DNA from: Candidatus Woesearchaeota archaeon
Lineage (GTDB): Archaea; Nanobdellota; Nanobdellia; Woesearchaeales; GW2011-AR4
Assembly (NCBI GenBank): GCA_018303645.1
Contig: JAGVXR010000070.1
Span: 1 to 9,703, forward strand
DNA length: 9,703 nucleotides
Direction: 5' to 3'
In this document: in pieces, positions 1-6,094 of the stretch
Numbering within the stretch: the stretch's first letter is position 1
Layout: every line of letters begins with the position of its first letter
Notes under the pieces: model-generated
Database searches by the model: none
Told to the model about the DNA's origin: nothing
The model's input: the letters and a program-made list of their open reading frames with translations, nothing else
Position numbers and translations under genes: made by a program

Positions 1-3
1 AAA

Positions 4-1128
4 ATGGTAATCAGCCGCATAAAGAGGTTCTTTGAAACCCAGAAAAAGAGGATTGCTGAGCGAAGAAGCGAAAAGGAAAAGCTAGAGTCCTTCAAGGAAA
101 CAGAGGAGATGCGCAGGGCAGAGGAGATGAAAAGAGACGCTGACCGGTTAGCCCAGCTCAAGCAGTACAAGACAGCAATCGAGGAATACAGCAAAGCTTT
201 GGAGTTATATCCTTACAAGGGCAATGAGCAGGATTTGTTCAAGAATGCCGCTGAATTTCTTTTCAAGTGCAATTACAACATGGCAGCATGCTATTCCTAT
301 CTGGAAAATTTTGATGAGGCTATCAATTATTTCAACAAGGCGCTGCAGGTGGAGCAGGCAGAGGATGAAAACAAAGTCAGGGCTCTTATGGGAAAAGGAA
401 GCACTTACTACAGGAAAAAGCAGTTCATTGAGGGAAGGTACAAGGCAGGCGCTTACAGGATAGCCATGGATGCAGACTGGGAAATAAGCGACAAGAAGGT
501 TGATGCCTACAAGGAAGAGGACAGGAAAAAGAATTTCATCAAGATTGCCCATGAATGCTTTACAAATGCCGCAGAGTTTGACAAAAGCCACATAGATGCA
601 TGGTACAGCAAAGGCCATATGGAAGTGCTGATGAACAAGATAAAGGACGCTGTGCAGTCGTTTGACAATGTGATAAACCTGAACAAGAGCTATGAAAACA
701 AGGAGTTGATATCATTGTTTGACGAAATCAGGAGGGAAAAGGGAATTTCCATAAAGGCATCGGAAATAATGGAAAGAGGCGAGAGCGCAGAGCCTGCTTT
801 CAGGACAAAAACAGGGCATCTTGTAAGGACAAGGGCAGAGATGGAGATTGCAAACTTTCTTTTCGACAATAATCTATTGTTCCAGTACAATGCAGTTGCA
901 ACATGGGCTGAAAAGGATGATTTCAGGGCATCTTTTTACGTCCCAAAGCTTGACTTGTACATAGACCATCATCCTTATGATTACCTAAAAGAATACCAGA
1001 AAGTCATGAAAGCCAAGATAAAGCAGTATGAAAAGCACAAGAAAAAGCACATTTACATCACTTCTGAAGATGAGAAGAATCTGGAAGACGCAATCAAGTT
1101 AAAAATGAAGCCTTATGCGATATTGTAG
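4..1128 (+). CDS. TPR-repeat protein with C-terminal PD-(D/E)XK nuclease-like domain
   Basis: The 374-residue product has three parts. Residues 1-45 are very rich in K, R and E and should form a charged helix or coiled coil. Residues about 46-235 are helical TPR-type repeats, with recognisable units near 46-70 (QYKTAIEEYSKALELYP), 89-116 (NMAACYSYLENFDEAINYF) and 198-228 (AWYSKGHMEVLMNKIKDAV). Residues about 268-352 resemble a small restriction-endonuclease-like fold: a helix RAEMEIANFLFDNN (277-290) carrying glutamates, then a strand FYVPKLDLYIDHH (311-323), then a lysine-rich helix. In related domains as I recall them, the strands read PDFYxPxxDxYIEH. Here the first Asp is Ser310 and the Glu is Asp321, so activity is doubtful. 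The frame is open to the window edge, so the true start may lie upstream of base 4. TPRs suggest protein binding; substrate and partner are unknown. Confidence 0.8.
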   Translation: MVISRIKRFFETQKKRIAERRSEKEKLESFKETEEMRRAEEMKRDADRLAQLKQYKTAIEEYSKALELYPYKGNEQDLFKNAAEFLFKCNYNMAACYSYLENFDEAINYFNKALQVEQAEDENKVRALMGKGSTYYRKKQFIEGRYKAGAYRIAMDADWEISDKKVDAYKEEDRKKNFIKIAHECFTNAAEFDKSHIDAWYSKGHMEVLMNKIKDAVQSFDNVINLNKSYENKELISLFDEIRREKGISIKASEIMERGESAEPAFRTKTGHLVRTRAEMEIANFLFDNNLLFQYNAVATWAEKDDFRASFYVPKLDLYIDHHPYDYLKEYQKVMKAKIKQYEKHKKKHIYITSEDEKNLEDAIKLKMKPYAIL

Positions 1129-1195
1129 TTCTTGGTTTATTTGGACTACCTAAAAATTGTAGCCTATATTAGTAATATTCTCAGGGACAGTAAGA

Positions 1196-1203
1196 TTTAA
1201 AAA
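1196..1203 (+). promoter_or_regulatory. TATA box for the HEXXH mini-protein gene
   Basis: The octamer tttaaaaa is centred about 25 bases before the ATG at 1225. No Shine-Dalgarno site lies between them, so transcription should start at or next to the ATG and give a leaderless mRNA. Confidence 0.6.
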
Positions 1204-1224
1204 AACTGAACATAACCCCAACTT

Positions 1225-1542
1225 ATGGCAGTCGAAATTGTGACATACGAAAGCTATGATAAATGTTTTGAATCGTTAACCAGAATGGGAGCCGACATGG
1301 AAACTTTAAGGAGAATATTAGAACATGAAAAGCGGCACTTTGAAAAAGCTGTTAGATTAGGTTATAATCCTCTGTACGGAATCAGAATGGTTGTTGATAG
1401 TCCGCCGGCAATTTTGGCAGGCTATGTAGAGTTTGATGGAAGGGTACCTATAGGTCAAGATATGATAGACATTTTGTTGGCACCAGATAAACCAAGTCCA
1501 GACGATTTAAAGCTGGTTGGGAAAATTTTATCTAAACCATAG
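1225..1542 (+). CDS. Small hypothetical protein with an HEXXH metalloprotease-like motif
   Basis: A 105-residue soluble protein with no signal peptide or membrane segment. Residues 31-43 read ILEHEKRHFEKAV, and HEKRH (34-38) fits the HEXXH zinc-binding signature inside a predicted helix. It is followed by LGYNPLYGI (45-53) and a short strand-rich stretch (54-70). An HEXXH motif in a helix is typical of zincin peptidases, but a domain this small has no obvious third zinc ligand, so peptidase activity is not shown. The start at 1225 is fixed by a TATA box about 25 bases upstream. It is a single-gene unit between the TPR gene and the 52-residue gene, all on the plus strand. I do not recognise a named family; a chance HEXXH remains possible. 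Confidence 0.75.
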   Translation: MAVEIVTYESYDKCFESLTRMGADMETLRRILEHEKRHFEKAVRLGYNPLYGIRMVVDSPPAILAGYVEFDGRVPIGQDMIDILLAPDKPSPDDLKLVGKILSKP

Positions 1543-1575
1543 ATAAAGAAAACAATACTTCTCAATTACCACTAC

Positions 1576-1588
1576 CCACTGGACATCT
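1576..1588 (+). repeat. 13-bp element CCACTGGACATCT, copy 1
   Basis: Identical to copy 2 at 2141-2153. It lies 25 bases upstream (start to start) of the tataaagg TATA core of the 52-residue gene. A shared regulator site is possible; no regulator is identified in this window. Confidence 0.4.
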
Positions 1589-1598
1589 TCGCGTGATA

Positions 1599-1606
1599 TT
1601 TATAAA
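1599..1606 (+). promoter_or_regulatory. TATA box for the 52-residue protein gene
   Basis: The octamer tttataaa is centred about 37 bases before the ATG at 1640. This places the transcription start near 1628 and leaves a leader of about 12 bases that holds a Shine-Dalgarno site. The 13-bp repeated element (1576-1588) lies just upstream. Confidence 0.55.
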
Positions 1607-1631
1607 GGATTTCTTCTGTACAACTAAAAAA

Positions 1632-1636
1632 GGTGA
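1632..1636 (+). promoter_or_regulatory. Shine-Dalgarno site GGTGA
   Basis: GGTGA ends 3 bases before the ATG at 1640 and matches the usual archaeal anti-Shine-Dalgarno sequence. It supports translation of this very short gene and contrasts with the leaderless neighbours. Confidence 0.6.
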
Positions 1637-1639
1637 AAG

Positions 1640-1798
1640 ATGGCTAAAAAATGGGAATTTTCAATCATTGAATTGAAAAGGAATGGCAGGAAAAGGTATA
1701 AGGTTACAAGAAGAATGCCTGAATTGCACGTATCTGATACGAAGGTTTTCAGTTCAAAGAAAAAAGCGCTGAAACAGCTTGAGGAATGGCTAAGCTAG
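1640..1798 (+). CDS. Small basic protein, 52 residues, possibly nucleic-acid binding
   Basis: A short gene with its own TATA box and Shine-Dalgarno site. The product begins MAKKWEFSIIELKRN and ends KKALKQLEEWLS. About one third of its residues are K or R. The pattern suggests two beta strands (5-13 and 19-26), a further short strand (30-37), then a helix (38-51), i.e. a beta-beta-alpha layout like those of small nucleic-acid-binding modules. That role is inference from charge and predicted layout only, and I recognise no family. The last 9 bases overlap the convergent phosphatase-like gene, so the two stop codons sit inside each other's coding sequence. Confidence 0.7.
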   Translation: MAKKWEFSIIELKRNGRKRYKVTRRMPELHVSDTKVFSSKKKALKQLEEWLS

Positions 1799-2095
1799 CC
1801 CATTAATCTTTGATTTCAGCAGGCTGATAAGCTCGGGCTGGTTATATCCATAAACATCCCGTATGCCTAGGGATATTATCTTCTTTTGGATGTATTGCTC
1901 TGGAAAGCGCTTTGCAATCTCTTCTCTTTGGAAGTCTTCCATGACAATGATTATATCCGCCCATGACAGCTGCCTTGCAGTCACAGGCTTTTCATTAAAA
2001 AGCCCAGCAGATTTTGTCTTAAACCTGCCTTTAAACAGCTCTTCAGCTGTCTTGCTCCTATTTTGGTTCTGGTTGCATATAAACAATACTTTCAT
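1790..2095 (-). CDS. Low-molecular-weight protein-tyrosine-phosphatase-like protein (COG4551 type)
   Basis: The 101-residue product opens MKVLFICNQNQNRSKTAEE. C7 to R13 forms the CX5R(S) phosphate-binding loop of the low-molecular-weight phosphatase/arsenate reductase fold, with Cys7 as the expected nucleophile and Arg13 as the phosphate ligand. Further family features are SAGL (30-33), WADIIIVMEDFQREE (45-59) and the late segment LGIRDVYGYNQPEL (76-89), where Asp80 is the candidate general acid. The short length and these motifs fit the COG4551 branch (predicted protein tyrosine phosphatases) better than classical LMW-PTP or ArsC. It should hydrolyse phosphotyrosine or a similar phosphoester in the cytoplasm; the substrate is unknown. 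It is transcribed divergently from the exonuclease gene, with its own TATA box about 26 bases before the ATG. Confidence 0.82.
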   Translation of the reverse strand: MKVLFICNQNQNRSKTAEELFKGRFKTKSAGLFNEKPVTARQLSWADIIIVMEDFQREEIAKRFPEQYIQKKIISLGIRDVYGYNQPELISLLKSKINGLA

Positions 2096-2117
2096 AAGTC
2101 ATAATTTTACATTAAAG

Positions 2118-2125
2118 AATATAAA
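2118..2125 (-). promoter_or_regulatory. TATA box for the phosphatase-like gene
   Basis: On the minus strand the octamer tttatatt is centred about 26 bases before the ATG ending at 2095, so the mRNA should be leaderless. It is one half of a divergent promoter region (2096-2196). Confidence 0.6.
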
Positions 2126-2140
2126 TTTTACTGATTTGGA

Positions 2141-2153
2141 CCACTGGACATCT
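2141..2153 (+). repeat. 13-bp element CCACTGGACATCT, copy 2
   Basis: It sits between the divergent TATA boxes of the phosphatase-like gene (2118-2125) and the exonuclease gene (2166-2173), 27 bases before the tttaaagg core of the latter. The position would let one bound protein affect both promoters. Confidence 0.4.
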
Positions 2154-2165
2154 GCTGGCGCAGGC

Positions 2166-2173
2166 TATTTAAA
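2166..2173 (+). promoter_or_regulatory. TATA box for the YprB-like exonuclease gene
   Basis: The octamer tatttaaa is centred 27 bases before the ATG at 2197. The spacing marks 2197 as a leaderless start and argues against the TTG at 2194. Confidence 0.6.
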
Positions 2174-2196
2174 GGGGTTCTGCATTATTTTGGTTG

Positions 2197-2991
2197 ATGA
2201 TAACCCAAAGCTTCATCTTTCTGGAAAGGGTAGGCAATAAAATTGAAAAAAACATATGGAAAAATGGAATCAACACTTGGGACAATTTTTTAACAAAAAA
2301 ATATATCAAAGGTCTGTCAAGGCACAGAAAGCTGTATTACGACAGAAAAATCCTGAATGCCAGAAAAGCACTCTATAGCTTTGATTCAGCATACTTTCTT
2401 GACATTCTGCCGCAATCAGAAATGTGGCGCTTGTATGATTTCTTCAGGGAAGATGCGGTATTTCTGGACATCGAAACCACAGGATTAAGCAAAAATAATG
2501 ACGACATAACGGTTTTCGGGCTTTATGACGGCATAAACACAAAAATAATGATAAAAGGAATAAATTTGGATTACAATGCATTAAAAAAAGAGCTGCAAAA
2601 ATACAAATTGATTGTGACATTTAACGGCGCTTCTTTTGACCTGCCTTTCATTGAAAAAAGATACCCGAATTTGCTGCCAAAAGTGCCGAATTTTGATGTT
2701 AGGTCTATAACCGACAGGCTTGGACTGACAGGCGGCTTGAAAAATATAGAAAAAACGCTTGGAATAAAAAGAAATCCAATCATAGAAAAATTCTATGGAG
2801 GAGATGCTTTGACATTGTGGAGGATGTACAGGGCAACGGGCGATGATTACTATCTGAATTTATTGGTTGAATATAATGAATATGATATAATGAATTTGAA
2901 AATTGTTGCCGAGCACTGCGTGAAGAAGATGAAGGAAAGGGTTTTGAATGTTTCTTATAAAAATCAATTTAATTTGGATGCAGGGCAATAG
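2197..2991 (+). CDS. YprB/RNase H-like DEDDy 3'-5' exonuclease family protein
   Basis: A 264-residue protein. The N-terminus MITQSFIFLERVGNKIEKN followed by WKNGINTWDNFL (residues 1-32) looks like a helix-hairpin-helix-type element. The nuclease domain spans about 86-245. Exo I is FLDIETTGL with Asp91 and Glu93, Exo II is TFNGASFDLPF with Asp148, and Exo III is YNEYD with Tyr226 and Asp230. All four acidic metal ligands are present and the tyrosine marks the DEDDy class. This matches the COG3359 (YprB) predicted exonucleases, which have a DnaQ/RNase H fold and probably act on DNA or RNA ends; the in vivo substrate is not known. ATG at 2197 is chosen over an in-frame TTG at 2194 because of the TATA spacing. 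It is a single gene, convergent with the unknown gene ending at 3005. Confidence 0.88.
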   Translation: MITQSFIFLERVGNKIEKNIWKNGINTWDNFLTKKYIKGLSRHRKLYYDRKILNARKALYSFDSAYFLDILPQSEMWRLYDFFREDAVFLDIETTGLSKNNDDITVFGLYDGINTKIMIKGINLDYNALKKELQKYKLIVTFNGASFDLPFIEKRYPNLLPKVPNFDVRSITDRLGLTGGLKNIEKTLGIKRNPIIEKFYGGDALTLWRMYRATGDDYYLNLLVEYNEYDIMNLKIVAEHCVKKMKERVLNVSYKNQFNLDAGQ

Positions 2992-3004
2992 TTGTAAAGT
3001 ATTT

Positions 3005-3598
3005 TTAAGTCCTAGCGAGTCTTCTCCTTTCAGCGTCTGCAAATTGTTTTTTTAACTGTTCAGGAATTCTTGAATATATAAGCAAACCCCACCCCATAGC
3101 AAGTTTGCTAAAATCATCAATAACAGCATCATTTGTCAAAAACGCTTCTTCTAAGGCTTCCATAATCTCACCATATTCGCTATTAATAGCATGAACTCCA
3201 AAATATTTATCATCCCAAGCAGATGAGAAGTGGTGGGAGTCATTTCCAACAGGCGACAAAGTTCTGAAAAGAATGCTCTCCAGACGAGCTTCTTTCTGTT
3301 TTTCAGTTACATCCTCATAATACATGACCCCCTTCCTGTAAACCCAGTCTTTGCTTAATCCTTCATGCAAAATTAAATAAGAAGTATCTTTGAGCCTATT
3401 ATAATGCAAACCTATTGGCAGTTGTGTGATTTTCCGCGCTTCAAAGCCATATTGCCCTTCTACTGGGATTCCGAAACCTTTTCTGATGCCATAAATACCG
3501 CCAAATTCGTGCTCCCAGCATCCGTCATAACCCAAATCAATGCCAATATATCTTCCATTCAGTTGTATAATGCCATTTCCCCATTTTGCTCTTTCCAT
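3005..3598 (-). CDS. Hypothetical protein, 197 residues, family not recognised
   Basis: The product begins MERAKWGNGIIQLNGRYIG. The open frame extends 18 codons further upstream, but a TATA box about 26 bases before 3598 lies inside that extension, so the leaderless start at 3598 is preferred. The N-terminal half (1-60) is glycine and aromatic rich, with GIDLGYDGCWEHEFGG (19-34) suggesting beta strands. The middle holds SHHFSSAWDD (121-130). The C-terminal part (145-197) is helical, with KLAMGWGLLIYSRIPEQ (165-181) and a basic tail. There is no signal peptide or clear membrane helix. I recognise no family. It has its own promoter, separate from the eL33 gene upstream on the same strand. Confidence 0.7.
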   Translation of the reverse strand: MERAKWGNGIIQLNGRYIGIDLGYDGCWEHEFGGIYGIRKGFGIPVEGQYGFEARKITQLPIGLHYNRLKDTSYLILHEGLSKDWVYRKGVMYYEDVTEKQKEARLESILFRTLSPVGNDSHHFSSAWDDKYFGVHAINSEYGEIMEALEEAFLTNDAVIDDFSKLAMGWGLLIYSRIPEQLKKQFADAERRRLART

Positions 3599-3620
3599 AG
3601 TGCAAAGAAACCAATTCCAA

Positions 3621-3628
3621 TTTAAAAA
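3621..3628 (-). promoter_or_regulatory. TATA box for the 197-residue unknown protein gene
   Basis: On the minus strand tttttaaa is centred about 26 bases before the ATG ending at 3598. It fixes that start and implies a leaderless mRNA. Confidence 0.58.
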
Positions 3629-3650
3629 GCTTTTATTTTTGGTAAAGAAC

Positions 3651-3655
3651 AAAAA
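3651..3655 (-). terminator. Possible T-tract terminator after the eL33 gene
   Basis: A five-T run on the minus strand lies about 25 bases after the eL33 stop codon in an AT-rich gap, with no stem-loop. Archaeal termination often needs only a T-rich tract, so this is plausible but weak. Confidence 0.3.
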
Positions 3656-3680
3656 TTTTTACATGACAATTAACTAACAT

Positions 3681-3938
3681 CTATTCAATACTAACTTTTG
3701 TTCCGATGCTCTGCCCGGGCATTCCTGTGTCAAACCTGACCCTCAAAGCGCCTGAGTTGCCGTGAATGTTTGTTATCTGCCCAACCATCTGCTTGCCTGC
3801 AGAAGTTTTCCAGACAACTTTTTTTCCAATCAGCTTGGAAGCTTTATCCTTATCATTGACGTCAGCAACTAATACAACCATCTGGTTGCTCCTTTTGACC
3901 CTTCTTGAGCCCCTGAAATGGACTATTGTGCCTTCCAT
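3681..3938 (-). CDS. rpl35ae: Large-subunit ribosomal protein eL33 (L35Ae)
   Basis: The 85-residue product is the full usual length of archaeal L35Ae. Diagnostic segments are GTIVHFRGSRRVKRSNQMV (3-21), ASKLIGKKVVWKT (33-45), ITNIHGNSGALRVRF (55-69) and the C-terminal GMPGQSIGTKVSIE (72-85). The protein is a small basic beta-barrel component of the 50S subunit, shared by archaea and eukaryotes and absent from bacteria, which fixes the domain of origin of this window. ATG at 3938 is supported by a TATA box 26 bases upstream. It stands alone here rather than in a ribosomal-protein operon. Confidence 0.95.
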   Translation of the reverse strand: MEGTIVHFRGSRRVKRSNQMVVLVADVNDKDKASKLIGKKVVWKTSAGKQMVGQITNIHGNSGALRVRFDTGMPGQSIGTKVSIE

Positions 3939-3960
3939 ATCGCCAAGAAAAATTTGCTGT

Positions 3961-3968
3961 TTTAAAAA
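3961..3968 (-). promoter_or_regulatory. TATA box for the eL33 gene
   Basis: On the minus strand tttttaaa is centred about 26 bases before the ATG ending at 3938, again giving a leaderless arrangement. Confidence 0.6.
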
Positions 3969-3998
3969 GGTTGCTGTTTTGTTAAAGACAGAAATATG

Positions 3999-4502
3999 TT
4001 ACCTGTTCACCCTTATTCCATAAGTTTGCTTGGAGCCTTCCCTGCCGAGCCGCAGATAAGGCGTTTCAGGCTTAAATCCTTTTCTCCTGAGCTCAAGATA
4101 TATGGCACCCTCGACAGAAGGATTCCACGCTAAAGAATGCGTTAAAGCGACAAGATTTGCTTTCGGATGCCTTCCAATCATTTCCATGAACTGTTTTCCA
4201 TTACCACTTTCCATGCTTATACTTTCAAAAACCAAATCGCTTATTCTGTGATTTTCCCTTACGGGATAATCAAACGGGTTTCCTTTCAGCGCAGGAAGCA
4301 ATTGCAATGTAATTTCGTCAAGTGGCGGTGTTTCAGGAAGTGCTTTAATTGGGAGAGGCATATTAAAAAGACGAATCTTGAGATTTGGGTCAATGTAATA
4401 TTTATATTCCAACGTGCTCTCTTCGCCAACCCTGACTAATTGAATATCAGAAAGAGGGGAATAGCCCAAATTTATAACAGACCTTCCGCCTATGATGTTC
4501 AT
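3999..4502 (-). CDS. Hypothetical protein, 167 residues, family not recognised
   Basis: The product begins MNIIGGRSVINLGYSPLSD. An in-frame ATG at 4517 would add five residues, but it is only about 11 bases from the TATA centre. The ATG at 4502 has the standard 26-base spacing and is preferred. The protein is soluble, with strand-rich N-terminal residues (1-55), a proline-rich linker (57-62, LPETPP lies just before) and a mixed alpha/beta remainder including PKANLVALTHSLAWNPSVEGA (split at 113-133) and a basic C-terminus. I recognise no family or catalytic motif. It lies 45 bases after the TctA-like gene on the same strand but has its own promoter. Confidence 0.68.
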   Translation of the reverse strand: MNIIGGRSVINLGYSPLSDIQLVRVGEESTLEYKYYIDPNLKIRLFNMPLPIKALPETPPLDEITLQLLPALKGNPFDYPVRENHRISDLVFESISMESGNGKQFMEMIGRHPKANLVALTHSLAWNPSVEGAIYLELRRKGFKPETPYLRLGREGSKQTYGIRVNR

Positions 4503-4524
4503 AATCAATTCATTCAAAAACTTG

Positions 4525-4532
4525 TATTTAAA
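4525..4532 (-). promoter_or_regulatory. TATA box for the 167-residue unknown protein gene
   Basis: On the minus strand tttaaata is centred about 26 bases before the ATG ending at 4502. It lies in the 45-base gap after the three-gene operon, so this gene can be transcribed independently. Confidence 0.58.
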
Positions 4533-4547
4533 CCTTTTGAAAATCTG

Positions 4548-5759
4548 TCACAACAGATTCACCAGAATAATCGGAATCAGCAGGCAAGCCATCGAGTTGC
4601 TTCTTGAAACTTCTGCAATATTCGGCACTAATCCTATGAAAGTTGCAACAGCCAAAATCAATAATCCAATAACTCCTGAAAAATACAAAACCATCAGCCC
4701 GATGAATGCAATGATAATAATGCTCAGCATGGCGTAATTTAACCTGTTCATTATTGACGAGAAAATCTTGCTCACGTACAATGTCAAAAAGGTTGCAATG
4801 CCGCCTGCAATCAGTGCAACTGCCAAAAACAAAACCAGGGCATTAAAATCAATGCTTTGCAGCAGTTGCTGAACTACAATTATCGAGCCGTTTCTGGCCT
4901 TTTCAATCGTGAAAAGCGTTATCAGTGACAGAATCATTGAAACTGTATTGATGCCCCCAACAAGAATCAGATAACTAAAAACATCTATTTTGCCGACAAG
5001 CTGCCCGCCAAGCACAGCAGCCTGCGCAGGCCCCAAGCCCGGGAATATTGAAACCAGCGAGCCTGAAAAAACACCCGAGCCGAGAGCCTTGGCAGTATCC
5101 CTGGCTTTTAATTTTATCATTTCTGTTGTACGCTGAATCGGCAGGGTGACTTTTTGCGTCAGGCTCAGCAGCAAAACACTTACCCCAAACAAGCCGGAAA
5201 GCATCGGCAGCAACGGGTCCTTTAAGTTTGGAATGTTAAAAACAGCCAATCCCAGAATACCAGACAATGCAACCACAACAAAAGCCAGAAATTTCTTATT
5301 AATGGATTTTTCCCTTAAAATCATGAAAACAACAACTGAGAGCAACAGCCATCCGATGTAGTTTTTTAGATAAGAAAAAATGATTGGAACAATAATGACC
5401 AATAATGGCGATAAAATGACTGTAATAATCAGGCATAATAGGCTTCCAATAACGGTCAATTTCACAGCTTCATGCCCCATGCCTTCAAGCAGCATCCTGT
5501 GGGCAGGCAGGACAGCCAAGGCAGTGTCATCGCTAGGCGCTCCAAGATATGTTGCGCTTATGAAGTCGGTGAAAGTATGGGTTATTGACATTGCAATAAT
5601 GAAGGAAGCGACTGCAACAACATTTGTGTAGCCGAGCAAAAATGGGGAGATGCTGAACAAAATCAATGCAACAAGGTTTATGTGCAAGCCCGGGGTTATG
5701 CCGCTTATCACCCCCATCAGGCAGCCAAGCAAAATCGCAACAACAATTTCAGCAAGCAC
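4548..5759 (-). CDS. TctA-like multi-spanning membrane protein (COG1784, archaeal TctA/DUF112 family)
   Basis: A 403-residue, strongly hydrophobic protein with roughly ten membrane segments. The two halves each carry the loop typical of TctA permeases: GVISGITPGLHINLV (16-30) and SIFPGLGPAQAAVLG (237-251), which suggests an inverted or duplicated fold. Other conserved parts are GAPSDDTALAVLPAHRML (73-90) and the C-terminal VPNIAEVSRSNSM (378-390). Bacterial TctA is the large membrane subunit of tripartite tricarboxylate transporters, but no TctB or TctC partner is seen here and the archaeal branch has no settled substrate. GTG at 5759 is chosen because it overlaps the upstream stop (TAGTG) and has GGTGAT six bases upstream. 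It is the last gene of a three-gene operon after the OB-fold protein. Confidence 0.87.
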   Translation of the reverse strand: MLAEIVVAILLGCLMGVISGITPGLHINLVALILFSISPFLLGYTNVVAVASFIIAMSITHTFTDFISATYLGAPSDDTALAVLPAHRMLLEGMGHEAVKLTVIGSLLCLIITVILSPLLVIIVPIIFSYLKNYIGWLLLSVVVFMILREKSINKKFLAFVVVALSGILGLAVFNIPNLKDPLLPMLSGLFGVSVLLLSLTQKVTLPIQRTTEMIKLKARDTAKALGSGVFSGSLVSIFPGLGPAQAAVLGGQLVGKIDVFSYLILVGGINTVSMILSLITLFTIEKARNGSIIVVQQLLQSIDFNALVLFLAVALIAGGIATFLTLYVSKIFSSIMNRLNYAMLSIIIIAFIGLMVLYFSGVIGLLILAVATFIGLVPNIAEVSRSNSMACLLIPIILVNLL

Positions 5760-6094
5760 TATTTAATCACCCTTATCTTTTGAGCGATTATCTCGTTCTT
5801 TCCCCTGTATTCCTGAACTTCGCCGATAACTTCAACATCGTCGCCATTTTTTAAATTTATATCATCATCGGTAAACAGGACAACAGTCATGGGATTTTGC
5901 TGGCTAAAAACAACATTTCCAGCATCGCTTATTTTTGTCACAACACCTTTTAATTTCACGTCTTCGCCGATGTTTCTGTTTAGCAAATTTGGCTTATAAT
6001 CCTTGACATCAATCTTTGCTGAGATGAAATAAAGAACAAACAAGCCTGTTAAAGAGCAGATTAGGGCGATTTTTAATAATGTGGTTTCTTTCAT
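5759..6094 (-). CDS. Membrane-anchored OB-fold protein
   Basis: A 111-residue protein. Residues 7-25 (LKIALICSLTGLFVLYFIS) form one hydrophobic helix near the N-terminus, an uncleaved anchor or signal sequence. Residues 43-110 have the strand pattern of a small OB fold of the tRNA_anti/YhcR-like type: EDVKLKGVVTKISDAGN, VVLFTDD, GDDVEVIGEVQEYRGKNEI and AQKIRVI. OB folds of this type usually bind nucleic acid, but some bind other ligands. The domain probably lies outside the cytoplasmic membrane. Its ATG overlaps the upstream stop by four bases (ATGA) and its stop overlaps the GTG of the permease gene by one base, so all three genes should be translated together. A link to the permease is therefore likely; its nature is inference. 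Confidence 0.8.
   Translation of the reverse strand: MKETTLLKIALICSLTGLFVLYFISAKIDVKDYKPNLLNRNIGEDVKLKGVVTKISDAGNVVFSQQNPMTVVLFTDDDINLKNGDDVEVIGEVQEYRGKNEIIAQKIRVIK
5766..5771 (-). promoter_or_regulatory. Shine-Dalgarno site GGTGAT for the GTG-start permease gene
   Basis: GGTGAT sits on the minus strand six bases before the GTG, within the final codons of the OB-fold gene. It decides the GTG start and supports re-initiation after the overlapping TAG stop. Confidence 0.65.

Noticed and set aside
205..618. Long hydrophobic open frame on the minus strand
   Set aside because: It is fully antisense to the TPR gene, has no TATA box or Shine-Dalgarno site, and its product shows no domain.
1129..1224. 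Possible small RNA or extra gene in the gap after the TPR gene
   Set aside because: Only AT-rich sequence and the promoter of the next gene are visible, with no stable stem or open frame.
2194..2196. TTG as start of the exonuclease gene
   Set aside because: The ATG at 2197 directly follows, has better TATA spacing and gives the expected family N-terminus.
1863..2240. Plus-strand open frame of 125 codons
   Set aside because: It lies antisense to the phosphatase-like gene and covers the divergent promoter region and the exonuclease start, so it is a shadow.
5146..5631. Plus-strand open frames inside the permease gene
   Set aside because: They are antisense to a strongly conserved membrane protein, with no initiation signals of their own.
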